Shown here: positions 8,302 to 15,547 of the stretch, in pieces
Layout of the letters: every line of letters begins with the position of its first letter
Numbering within the stretch: the first letter of the stretch is position 1
Source: Bacteroidota bacterium
Lineage (GTDB): Bacteria; Bacteroidota; Bacteroidia; Chitinophagales; Chitinophagaceae
Assembly: GCA_023429985.1 (NCBI GenBank)
Contig: JAEZCV010000142.1
Span: 1-24,327 of the forward strand
DNA length: 24,327 nt
Direction: 5' to 3'
Translations under genes and position numbers: made by a program
Notes under the pieces: model-generated
The model's database searches: none
Seen by the model: only the letters and a program-made list of their open reading frames with translations
What the model was told of the DNA's origin: nothing

Positions 8302-8397
8302 ATGTTTAAAGTTTTTAATCCGCACTCTGTGAAATCTATAGTAAAAGTGGTAGCCCTGGTTATTTTGTTATTTATTGTTGTGAATTTGGCGGGATGA
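8302..8397 (+). CDS. Candidate 31-residue single-pass membrane peptide
   Basis: A short frame starting with ATG at 8302 and ending with TGA at 8395-8397 encodes 31 residues. The first 15 residues hold three lysines and one histidine (MFKVFNPHSVKSIVK). The rest is almost purely hydrophobic, VVALVILLFIVVNLAG, and is long enough to span a membrane. The charge distribution (basic N-terminus, hydrophobic core, no C-terminal charge) is what small membrane proteins or type I toxin-like peptides show. No ribosome binding site can be judged, because genes here generally lack one. It lies between the orphan terminator and a heptamer repeat, on the opposite strand to the SdpR/SdpI-like pair. It could equally be a chance frame; I do not recognise it. 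Confidence 0.35.
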   Translation: MFKVFNPHSVKSIVKVVALVILLFIVVNLAG

Positions 8398-8406
8398 TGG
8401 GGGAGG

Positions 8407-8460
8407 GTGAGTAGTGAATAGTGAGTAGTGAATAGTGAATGGTGAATGGTGGGTAGTGGG
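8407..8460. repeat. Heptamer tandem repeat GTGAATA/GTGAGTA
   Basis: Seven contiguous 7-bp units (GTGAGTA, GTGAATA, GTGAGTA, GTGAATA, GTGAATG, GTGAATG, GTGGGTA) and a partial eighth fill 8407-8460. One strand is free of C. Such arrays are common in Bacteroidota intergenic DNA and may vary in copy number. Confidence 0.85.
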
Positions 8461-8510
8461 TTTTTTAACTGGACCTGTCTTTTGACAGCAGGCGCCTGAA
8501 CTTATCTTCT

Positions 8511-9599
8511 TTATTCCACACTGCTGTCTTCAACTTCATAATCATAAGGCAAAAGATCCGCTAAATTCTTCCAGCTCCAGTAACCCTGGTTGATCCAGCT
8601 CTTCTGATCGATAAAATAGCCATTGGGTTTTATTAAGATGGCATCGGAAAGATCAACATAAGATATTTGCTTTTGAACATCGGCAGGTAAATTATATTGT
8701 TGAAGGTATTCGGCTTCCGGTGCTTTTTTGTGATAAATAATACTTGCCTTTACAGGGAACCATAGTTCTGCATCATAATTTTCATTGTCAAAATAATAGT
8801 AAACCGAATCGTAAGGGTTTGTAAGCCTGTCGAATTTATTGGCAATGGTTTTACTGAGCATATCAACAGTAAATCCATTTTCCTTAAGGCTGCTGTCGAA
8901 ATAAGACCTGATGAAATGTAGTCGCGAACCCAGGTATGCCTGCTCCCTGTTCTGCTTCCACAGCATTTTTTCTTCTTCAGTTCCATCCATCTCCGAGAAA
9001 AAACAAAAACCTCGGTAAGAATTAATGCCATTGCCAAAGAAATGTACAAAGGAATCCAGTTCGTATCTCATGATATAACCTAAAGCTTCATTCCTTATCT
9101 CCAGTGGTTCGGTTGCAAGTATTTTCAACCTGTCGTTTCTTTTATAATAATAGAATTTCAATACTTCCGGATTCAACAAAACAGTTTTTGCAGCAAACGG
9201 TGTTGCCCCGATAAAATGCCTGGTAAAAAAGTTGCCATACTGCTCCCATCCATCTGCCACTTCATTCGTATTCTGAATAATCACTTCACTCAAACTATTA
9301 TCGGTTCTTTCCATTTCAAGCGTAAAATTTCTATCGCTCACCGCTTCGTAATTTATTAACCTGCTGGTATAGCCCGTAAATGAAATGATCACTTCGTAAC
9401 CTCCTTTGTTGAGGTATAAACTAAAATTTCCTTCCTTGTCGGTTACAGTTCCCCTGGTAGTGTTTTGAGCAAACACCGAAGCTCCCTGCAGTGGAAGCCG
9501 GGTTTCGGCATCTATAATTTTTCCTGAAATGGTGCCCTGCGAAAATGCAGGAATAGATAACACCAGCGCAAAGGCAAAGAGAATGGATGGTAATTTCAT
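8511..9599 (-). CDS. Secreted protein with carboxypeptidase-like regulatory domain
   Basis: The protein has 362 residues. A signal peptide (residues 1-20, ending IPAFSQ) is followed by a carboxypeptidase D regulatory-like beta-sandwich at about 22-97, seen in GTISGKIIDAETRLPLQGAS, in the TVTDKEGNFSLYL motif and in the aromatic FTGYTSR strand. The remaining 265 residues contain many aromatic and charged residues; I do not recognise their family, although this overall architecture is frequent in Bacteroidota and is not a TonB-dependent receptor, since no plug or barrel follows. It is probably periplasmic or outer-membrane associated. It is the last gene of a minus-strand run, 23 bp downstream of the epimerase-like gene. 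Function is unknown. Confidence 0.88.
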   Translation of the reverse strand: MKLPSILFAFALVLSIPAFSQGTISGKIIDAETRLPLQGASVFAQNTTRGTVTDKEGNFSLYLNKGGYEVIISFTGYTSRLINYEAVSDRNFTLEMERTDNSLSEVIIQNTNEVADGWEQYGNFFTRHFIGATPFAAKTVLLNPEVLKFYYYKRNDRLKILATEPLEIRNEALGYIMRYELDSFVHFFGNGINSYRGFCFFSEMDGTEEEKMLWKQNREQAYLGSRLHFIRSYFDSSLKENGFTVDMLSKTIANKFDRLTNPYDSVYYYFDNENYDAELWFPVKASIIYHKKAPEAEYLQQYNLPADVQKQISYVDLSDAILIKPNGYFIDQKSWINQGYWSWKNLADLLPYDYEVEDSSVE

Positions 9600-9622
9600 A
9601 AGATCATCTAAAATAGAAAAAA

Positions 9623-10651
9623 TTAAAGACTAATACTACCTTCCTTCAAAGCCTTTTGATATTTTTCACAAGCCATTTTAATTACTGTTTCCAGCGGAGA
9701 GAAAGAAAAACCGGGTAAGGCTTCCAGGATTTTACTATTATCAAATGAAGTTTTGCTTTGTGCAAGTTTTGCCGTTTCCATGGTAAGCAGTGGTTTCCTG
9801 CCTGTGAAGAATGATTTTATTCTTTCTGCTCTCCAGGCAATACTTCCCAGGAACCTGGTTGCTTCCCTTGACGGACGTTTTTTTCCAAAACCATCAGCCA
9901 GCGTATCAAGCAAACGCCTGAAACTCCAGTTATCACCGTTTACAATAAACCTTTCCTGGTGAACAGAAGATTCCATTAACTGAACGATTATTTCAGCCAC
10001 ATCTTCCACGCCAACAAAACCATTTATCCCGTTGCTGTACCAGGGAAATTCCTTATAAGCATTTTTGAAAATAGCACAACTTGACTGGTGCCAGTTTCCA
10101 AAACCCAGTATGGTGGATGGATTTACAATCACCCCTTCAAGTCCTTCAGCAAAGCCACGCCAGGCATGCATTTCGGCATGGTGTTTTGTTATTGCATAGT
10201 GCGTGTTAGATTTATTGTTCTCCCATTTCCTGTTCTCTGTTACTGTAGATGCTTTTTCTGTTCTTCCCAGTGCGGCCACCGAACTAACATGTATAAGTTT
10301 TTTTAAGCCATGTTCCAGTGCAAGGTTCACTATATTCTCGGTGCCTTCAATATTCACCTTGTACATTTCACTGCGTGTATGCTTGGAAAAAGAAACCATG
10401 GCTGCAGAATGTATTACACAATCAGCATCCTTCATAGCCTCACCTATTCCAACTACATCAAGTATGTTGGTATCAACCCATTCAACTTTTGAAAAAATTT
10501 CTTCAGGAATAAAAAAAGGAAGAGGGGATTTTCTTTTTAATGATCTAACCGAATAATTTTTTTCTACAAGATTTTTGATAATGTAGGCACCCAAAAAACC
10601 CGTTCCTCCCGTTACCAGTATCTTCTTATTGGGTTGCAATTGCATTTCCAT
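9623..10651 (-). CDS. NAD(P)-dependent epimerase/dehydratase family oxidoreductase
   Basis: This cytosolic extended short-chain dehydrogenase/reductase has 342 residues. The Rossmann nucleotide-binding loop is TGGTGFLG (residues 14-21). The catalytic signature is S123/S124 in HVSSVAALGR plus Y152 and K156 in YAITK. The sequence context (DADCVIHSAAMVSF, YKVNIEGTENIVNLAL) resembles the 3-beta-hydroxysteroid dehydrogenase and dihydroflavonol-4-reductase branch, but the substrate cannot be assigned. Its ATG shares one base with the stop codon of the upstream dehydrogenase gene (TAATG), so the two are probably translated in a coupled manner from one message. An alternative start two codons later is possible. 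The coupling suggests a role in fatty-acid or polyketide-like acyl metabolism, which is an inference only. Confidence 0.9.
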   Translation of the reverse strand: MEMQLQPNKKILVTGGTGFLGAYIIKNLVEKNYSVRSLKRKSPLPFFIPEEIFSKVEWVDTNILDVVGIGEAMKDADCVIHSAAMVSFSKHTRSEMYKVNIEGTENIVNLALEHGLKKLIHVSSVAALGRTEKASTVTENRKWENNKSNTHYAITKHHAEMHAWRGFAEGLEGVIVNPSTILGFGNWHQSSCAIFKNAYKEFPWYSNGINGFVGVEDVAEIIVQLMESSVHQERFIVNGDNWSFRRLLDTLADGFGKKRPSREATRFLGSIAWRAERIKSFFTGRKPLLTMETAKLAQSKTSFDNSKILEALPGFSFSPLETVIKMACEKYQKALKEGSISL

Positions 10652-11496
10652 TATTGACTGTAATTATAATATCCCCTGCCCGATTTTTTACCAAGGGCTC
10701 CTTTGTCCACCATTTGTTTTTGCAAATAAGATGGTTTTAATCTTTCGGGTTCCTGCATTTGTGCATACACCGAACAACTTACAGCATAATTAATATCGTT
10801 ACCTATCAGGTCCATTAATTTGAACGGCCCCATTTTAAAGCCGGCATTTTCCAATAACCGGTCAATTGTTTCATAATCGGCAATTCCTTCTTCTGCCAGT
10901 CTTAAAGATTCAATATAAAAAGGTCTTGCCACCCTGTTCACAATAAATCCCGGAGCATCTTTACACACCACAGGCTCTTTGCCAAAGCGGCGTGTAAGAT
11001 CTATAAGCATATCGGTTACTTCCTCGGAAGTTTCTTCTCCTCTTACAATTTCAACCAGTTTCATTACCGGGGCAGGGTTAAAAAAATGCAGACCTGCTAC
11101 ACGTTTAGGCGATAATACTTTTTTTGCAATGGCAGAAACAGAAAGGGAAGAAGTGTTAGTTGCCAGTATGGTATCAATGGAATTAAACTCAGCAAGTTTG
11201 TTGAACAATTCAATTTTTACTTCCGGCTTTTCAACTATTGCTTCAATCACTACATCTGCAATACACTGGTGAATATCGGAAGTGAAATGAAGAAGGTTCA
11301 GGATTTCCTTTTGCTTTTCGTTTGTGATCTTTTGTTTGTCAGCCAGTTTTTGCAGGTCGCGGCCGATCTTGTCCTTTGCTCTTGCAATTACATCTTCATT
11401 CAAATCAAATAAAATGGTTTGAAATCCTGCCGCTGCCGATACCTGCGCAATGCCGCTTCCCATAGTTCCTGCCCCACAAATACAAATAGTACTCAT
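10651..11496 (-). CDS. 3-hydroxyacyl-CoA (3-hydroxybutyryl-CoA) dehydrogenase
   Basis: This NAD-dependent enzyme of 281 residues interconverts 3-hydroxyacyl-CoA and 3-oxoacyl-CoA in beta-oxidation or butyrate-type pathways. The length is the usual one for the single-function bacterial form. The N-terminal Rossmann motif is GAGTMGSGIAQ (residues 8-18), with D31 after the second strand in position to read the NAD ribose. The catalytic pair is H137 in GLHFFNPAPVM and E149 in VEIVRG. S116/S117 lie in LATNTSSLS and the family block PGFIVNRV spans 182-189. The C-terminal dimerisation domain carries FKMGPFKLMDLIG. It is the first gene of a pair with the epimerase-like gene, overlapping it by one base. 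It is divergent from the 63-aa membrane protein gene. Confidence 0.94.
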   Translation of the reverse strand: MSTICICGAGTMGSGIAQVSAAAGFQTILFDLNEDVIARAKDKIGRDLQKLADKQKITNEKQKEILNLLHFTSDIHQCIADVVIEAIVEKPEVKIELFNKLAEFNSIDTILATNTSSLSVSAIAKKVLSPKRVAGLHFFNPAPVMKLVEIVRGEETSEEVTDMLIDLTRRFGKEPVVCKDAPGFIVNRVARPFYIESLRLAEEGIADYETIDRLLENAGFKMGPFKLMDLIGNDINYAVSCSVYAQMQEPERLKPSYLQKQMVDKGALGKKSGRGYYNYSQ

Positions 11497-11553
11497 TTCA
11501 ATACAAGGTTATTTGGTACAATAATTTCTAACTTTACAATATATCATCTCAAT

Positions 11554-11745
11554 ATGAAAAAGAAAAATATATTCCTTTTAGGTATAGGTACTGCAATTGC
11601 GGTGGCGGCTTCAGTTTTTTATATATTCAAACAGAAATCAGGTAAGGTTGAAAAACCTCCAAAAGGCGCTCCACAGCTGGATCTTGAAAACCCGGGCGAC
11701 CAGTCAGAATTTTCAACTTCGGCAAGTGCCTCGGATATTGGATGA
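11554..11745 (+). CDS. Small membrane-anchored protein of unknown function (63 aa)
   Basis: The protein has 63 residues: a short lysine-rich N-terminus (MKKKN), one hydrophobic segment (IFLLGIGTAIAVAASVFYIF, residues 5-24), then a basic stretch KQKSGKVEKPPKG and an acidic, serine-rich tail. This suggests an inner-membrane anchor with a short soluble tail. The start at 11554 is chosen because the longer frame back to 11419 overlaps the divergent dehydrogenase gene and has no sensible composition. The stop codon TGA directly abuts the stop of pheS on the other strand. I do not recognise a family; short single-span proteins of this type are often seen in Bacteroidota genomes. Confidence 0.75.
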   Translation: MKKKNIFLLGIGTAIAVAASVFYIFKQKSGKVEKPPKGAPQLDLENPGDQSEFSTSASASDIG

Positions 11746-12774
11746 TCAGAAACTGCTTTGAAACTGTTTCAAAAATCTTTTATCATTTTCGCTGAACAGC
11801 CGGATATCATTTACATCGTAAAGTAATAGTGCCGGCCTTTCCACACCCATACCAAATGCAAAGCCCGAATATCTTTCACTGTCAATTCCACAATTCTCCA
11901 GCACTTTTGGATGCACCATTCCGCAACCCAATATTTCAACCCACCCGGTTTGTTTGCAAATTCTACAACCTTTTCCTTCGCAAATAAAGCAACTGATATC
12001 CATTTCTGCGCTGGGTTCTGTAAATGGAAAATAAGATGGCCGGAACCGCACTTTCACATCTTTGCCAAACATTTCCTGCACAAAAAAATAAAGGGTTTGT
12101 TTTAAATCGGCGAAACTTACGTTTTCAGCAATATATAATCCTTCTACCTGGTGGAAAAAGCAATGCGAGCGTGCCGAAATGGTTTCATTTCGGTATACTC
12201 GGCCGGGACAAACAATCCTGATGGGAAGTTTACCTTTCATCATTTCCCTTATCTGAACATTGCTGGTATGAGTTCTCAGCAGCCAGTCGGGATTTTTACT
12301 GATGTAAAAAGTATCCTGCATATCCCTTGCAGGATGGTTTTCGGGAAGATTCAAAGCGGTAAAATTATTCCAGTCATTATCTATTTCAGGTCCGTCGGCA
12401 ACAGAAAAGCCAAGCCTTTGAAATATTCTTACGATCTTGTTTCTTACCAGTGAAACAGGGTGCCTCGATCCAATTTCAATACTGTCGCCCGGCAAACTAA
12501 AATCAGCTTCCGTTGAAGTATTGGTGTTTGTAGTTGCGATTTCTTTTGCAGATTCAAATTTTGCTTCGGCAAATTGTTTGAAATCATTCAGGACCTGGCC
12601 AAAATGTTTTTTCTGTTCATTAGGAACATTTCTCATTTCTCCAAAAAGGCCTTTTACAATTCCTTTGGTTCCAAGAAATTTAATACGATAGTTCTCCAGC
12701 TTCTGCTGGTCGGAAACATCAAAACTTTCGATTTCTTTTTTATAAGATTCTATTTGCCCGATCAGTTCTTGCAT
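11746..12774 (-). CDS. pheS: Phenylalanine--tRNA ligase alpha subunit
   Basis: This is the catalytic subunit of the alpha2-beta2 phenylalanyl-tRNA synthetase, which attaches phenylalanine to tRNA-Phe in the cytosol. It has 342 residues, normal for the bacterial subunit. An N-terminal coiled-coil arm (1-80) precedes the class II core: RTHTSNVQIR at 167-176, motif 2 YRNE (194-197) with HQVEGLYI following, FRPSYFPFTEPSAE at 244-257, and motif 3 GFAFGMGVERPALLLYDVND at 304-323. Four cysteines (C262, C265, C270, C273) form the CxxC-x4-CxxC cluster present in many bacterial PheS proteins. The beta subunit gene pheT is not adjacent; it must lie elsewhere, as often happens in this phylum. The gene follows the zinc peptidase gene after 33 bp on the same strand. 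Confidence 0.97.
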   Translation of the reverse strand: MQELIGQIESYKKEIESFDVSDQQKLENYRIKFLGTKGIVKGLFGEMRNVPNEQKKHFGQVLNDFKQFAEAKFESAKEIATTNTNTSTEADFSLPGDSIEIGSRHPVSLVRNKIVRIFQRLGFSVADGPEIDNDWNNFTALNLPENHPARDMQDTFYISKNPDWLLRTHTSNVQIREMMKGKLPIRIVCPGRVYRNETISARSHCFFHQVEGLYIAENVSFADLKQTLYFFVQEMFGKDVKVRFRPSYFPFTEPSAEMDISCFICEGKGCRICKQTGWVEILGCGMVHPKVLENCGIDSERYSGFAFGMGVERPALLLYDVNDIRLFSENDKRFLKQFQSSF

Positions 12775-12807
12775 CGCGCAAATATAAGTTGAGCGGGATT
12801 AGTTTGA

Positions 12808-13644
12808 TCAGTTAAGGCTGGCATTAAATGTATCGCCCTTTTCGGGGTCGCCCGAATCGTATCCTCTTTTAAACCAGTACATTCTTTGTTCGGAAGTTCC
12901 ATGAGTAAACGATTCGGGTACCACATAACCCTGCGCCTGCTTTTGAAGGTTATCGTCGCCAATAGCATGGGCAGCATTAATAGCTTCTTCAAAATCGCCG
13001 GCTTCCAGAAATCCGCGTCCTTTCTGGTAATGTGCCCAAACACCGGCATAAAAATCTGCCTGGAGTTCCAGCATTACCGAGTACTTATTATATTCTGCTT
13101 CGCTTACACGGCCTCTTAGTCTTTGCACTTTCGACGATGTTCCCAGTAAATTCTGTATATGATGTCCCACTTCGTGTGCAACCACATAGGCCATAGCAAA
13201 ATCGCCGGGAGCTCCAAACCTTTTATGCAGGTCATCGGAGAAAGAAAGATCTATATACACTTTATTATCTGCCGGGCAGTAAAATGGTCCGCTGGCCGAA
13301 TTTGCATGTCCGCAATCCGATGAAGTAGCTCCCGAAAATAATACAAGAGTTGGCGGCTGGTAACGGCTGCCGGCATCGGCAAAAAGTTTGGTCCAAACAT
13401 CTTCGGTATCTGCCAGCACTACTTTTACAAATCCTGCCTGCTCATCCTGGGCTGCCTGCTCCTGTGGAGAAAGTGCCTGGTTATCTCCTGGTAAATTTAC
13501 ATTTACAGCTTCCGGGTCGCCACCCAGTAAAAGGTTCACCACCAGTGCAATTACTCCTAATATTCCGCCACCGGCAATTAAGCCACCCTTCATTCCCCTC
13601 CTGTCATCAACATTGGTGCTTTGTCTTCTGCCTCGCCATTGCAT
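12808..13644 (-). CDS. YpfJ-type neutral zinc metallopeptidase
   Basis: The protein has 278 residues and belongs to the neutral zinc metallopeptidase family named after E. coli YpfJ. It starts MQWRGRRQSTNVDDRRG, the conserved cytosolic N-terminus of the family, followed by one transmembrane segment (about 20-41, GGLIAGGGILGVIALVVNLL). The extracytoplasmic domain has the zinc motif HEVGHH (H157, E158, H161) and an ELQAD motif (E193, D197) that likely provides the third ligand. The conserved cysteines in DCGHANSASGPFYCP (111, 123) could form a disulfide. The physiological substrate is not known for the family. It sits upstream of pheS with a 33-bp gap and may share its transcript. A start at 13644 agrees with the family N-terminus. 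Confidence 0.93.
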   Translation of the reverse strand: MQWRGRRQSTNVDDRRGMKGGLIAGGGILGVIALVVNLLLGGDPEAVNVNLPGDNQALSPQEQAAQDEQAGFVKVVLADTEDVWTKLFADAGSRYQPPTLVLFSGATSSDCGHANSASGPFYCPADNKVYIDLSFSDDLHKRFGAPGDFAMAYVVAHEVGHHIQNLLGTSSKVQRLRGRVSEAEYNKYSVMLELQADFYAGVWAHYQKGRGFLEAGDFEEAINAAHAIGDDNLQKQAQGYVVPESFTHGTSEQRMYWFKRGYDSGDPEKGDTFNASLN

Positions 13645-13820
13645 AGTTTATGTTTATTGTATTTCTAAAAAAAGCATGCCCTGCTGTTAAATTGGATACT
13701 ATTTCTTTTATTAAGATAAAAAATATTCCTGGCAGGCTTAATTAAAATGATAAAATGAACTTTTTGCCAGCGTTTAATTTTCTTCATGGTTCTTAAATAT
13801 CAAATTACTTTTGCTCTTCT

Positions 13821-15353
13821 ATGCCTAAACTGGTCCGTATTTCATGCATAATTATTTTATTCCTGTCTTCCTGCCGAACTGCAAGGAATGCAGGCGATGA
13901 TGGTTTGATTGAAGCGGTTTTTTTGCAGGTGAATGATGTGTATGAGATAGCACCACTGTCTGCCGGTAAAGAAGGCGGAATAGCCAGGCTGGCTACTATC
14001 AAGAAGAGTTATCTTTCAAAAAACCCCAATACTTTCCTGGTAATGGCGGGAGATTTTTTAAGTCCTTCTGTTTATCATAGCCTTATTTACGAAGGAAAGC
14101 CCGTCAGGGGAAAACAAATGGTGGAAGCTTTAAATGTAGCAGGTTTAGACCTGGCAACTTTTGGCAACCACGAATTTGATATCAGGGAAAATGAACTGCA
14201 GGAAAGAATGGATGAATCTTCGTTTAAATGGATTTCATCCAATACTTTCCACAAAACAGGCGAGAGGATCAGGCCTTTTGTACAAAAGGGCAAGGCAATT
14301 CCAAAAACATTAGTGATCCATACGCGCGATGCAGATGGAACGCATGCTAAGATTGGCGTTATTACGGCCACGCTTCCTTTTAATATGGCCGATTATGTTC
14401 ATTACGATGAAGGCCTTGAAACTGCAAAGGAGTTATATAATCTTATTAAGGATTCTGTAGATGTTGTTATTGCCCTTACCCATCAGTCGATAGATGAAGA
14501 TATACGGATGGCCAAGGAAATACCCGGGCTGGCAATGATCATGGGAGGCCATGAGCACGACAATCGTTTTGTGAAGCAGGGAAGGGTTTATATCACTAAA
14601 GCCCACGCCAATGCAAAATCGGTTTATGCACTGCACCTGAAGATGGACCTGAACAGGAATAAATACGAGCTGGTGCCGGTTCTTGTTTACCTGAATGAAG
14701 AGGTGGCCCTGGATTCTGCCACCAATGTGGTTGTAAAAAAATGGTCATCCATAGCTGAAAATAATTTCACAGCCCAGGGATTTGATGCGGGGCGTGTAAT
14801 TTTGAACAGCTATAAGGGCGAACCCCTGGATGGAAGAGAAACCGAAGTAAGACGGCAGGCAACAGGCCTGACCAGGCTAATTATCAAAGGCATTGAGCAT
14901 GCTGCTCCCCAATCGGTAGTTGCCATTATGAATGGTGGATCTATTAGGGTTGATGATGAACTTCATGCGCCATTGACCGAATATGATATTTTAAGAACAC
15001 TTCCTTTTGGTGGAGGCATCACGGAAGCCGATATTAAAGGCAGCCTGCTGGTTCAGGTGCTCGAACAGGGAATGAAAAATTCGGGAACAGGAGGATTTTT
15101 ACATTTCAGCCATTCGGCTCTAAAGCGGGGAGGCCAATGGTATATTAATAATAACCCGGTAGAACCTGGCAAAACTTACAGGGTGGCATTTACCGAATTC
15201 CTTTTAACGGGCAAAGAATCGAACCTGGCCTACCTGAACCCCGAAAATCCCCTGGTTGAAAAAATATATCCGGCGCCACCGCTTTCCGATCTACGGTCCG
15301 ACCTGCGCCTCGCCCTGATAAATTATATTTCTTCCCTCAACACTGAAAAATGA
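13821..15353 (+). CDS. Lipoprotein bifunctional metallophosphatase / 5'-nucleotidase
   Basis: This predicted cell-surface or periplasmic enzyme hydrolyses nucleoside phosphates or related esters. It has 510 residues with a lipobox FLSSC (lipidated C18). The N-terminal calcineurin-like domain holds the metal motifs D39 in VNDVYEI, D78 in MAGDFLSP, GNHEFD (115-120), H221 in ALTHQ and GGHEHD (242-247). The C-terminal 5'-nucleotidase domain shows NGGSIRVDD (371-379) and LPFGGGI (394-400). The first metal motif reads N-D-V-Y where UshA-type enzymes have N-D-x-H, so a tyrosine replaces the usual second ligand; I believe this is a recognised subgroup rather than damage. It starts the plus-strand run and is followed by a hairpin. 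Confidence 0.92.
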   Translation: MPKLVRISCIIILFLSSCRTARNAGDDGLIEAVFLQVNDVYEIAPLSAGKEGGIARLATIKKSYLSKNPNTFLVMAGDFLSPSVYHSLIYEGKPVRGKQMVEALNVAGLDLATFGNHEFDIRENELQERMDESSFKWISSNTFHKTGERIRPFVQKGKAIPKTLVIHTRDADGTHAKIGVITATLPFNMADYVHYDEGLETAKELYNLIKDSVDVVIALTHQSIDEDIRMAKEIPGLAMIMGGHEHDNRFVKQGRVYITKAHANAKSVYALHLKMDLNRNKYELVPVLVYLNEEVALDSATNVVVKKWSSIAENNFTAQGFDAGRVILNSYKGEPLDGRETEVRRQATGLTRLIIKGIEHAAPQSVVAIMNGGSIRVDDELHAPLTEYDILRTLPFGGGITEADIKGSLLVQVLEQGMKNSGTGGFLHFSHSALKRGGQWYINNNPVEPGKTYRVAFTEFLLTGKESNLAYLNPENPLVEKIYPAPPLSDLRSDLRLALINYISSLNTEK

Positions 15354-15388
15354 AAAAGCCCCGGTCTCTTTCGAGCAAGGGAGCTTTT
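15354..15388 (+). terminator. Probable terminator hairpin after the 5'-nucleotidase gene
   Basis: Directly after the stop codon AAAAAGCCCC pairs imperfectly with GGGAGCTTTT, with CTC/GAG closing the TTTC loop. The trailing T-run is only four bases, so termination may be partial. A-rich flanks could make it work in both directions. Confidence 0.5.
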
Positions 15389-15547
15389 CCGATGAGATTT
15401 ATATATATAGAGTTGTTGTAAAAAGTGAATTAAAAATATTGTGCCAAAGTGAATGAAAATGCTACCCCGGGTTCTGTATCGCGTTCAATCTCGTATTAAT
15501 GATGTTTTAATCGCAGCCAAACCTTAATTTTATTTCTTAACGAGCTT

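Noticed and set aside
8108..8332. Plus-strand frame of 74 codons
   Set aside because: It runs through a strong terminator palindrome and its T-run, and its composition does not look like a protein.
13806..13813. TACTTTTG as a Bacteroidota -7 promoter box for the 5'-nucleotidase gene
   Set aside because: It matches TAnnTTTG but lies only 7 bases from the start codon and no TTG box is found at the proper distance upstream.
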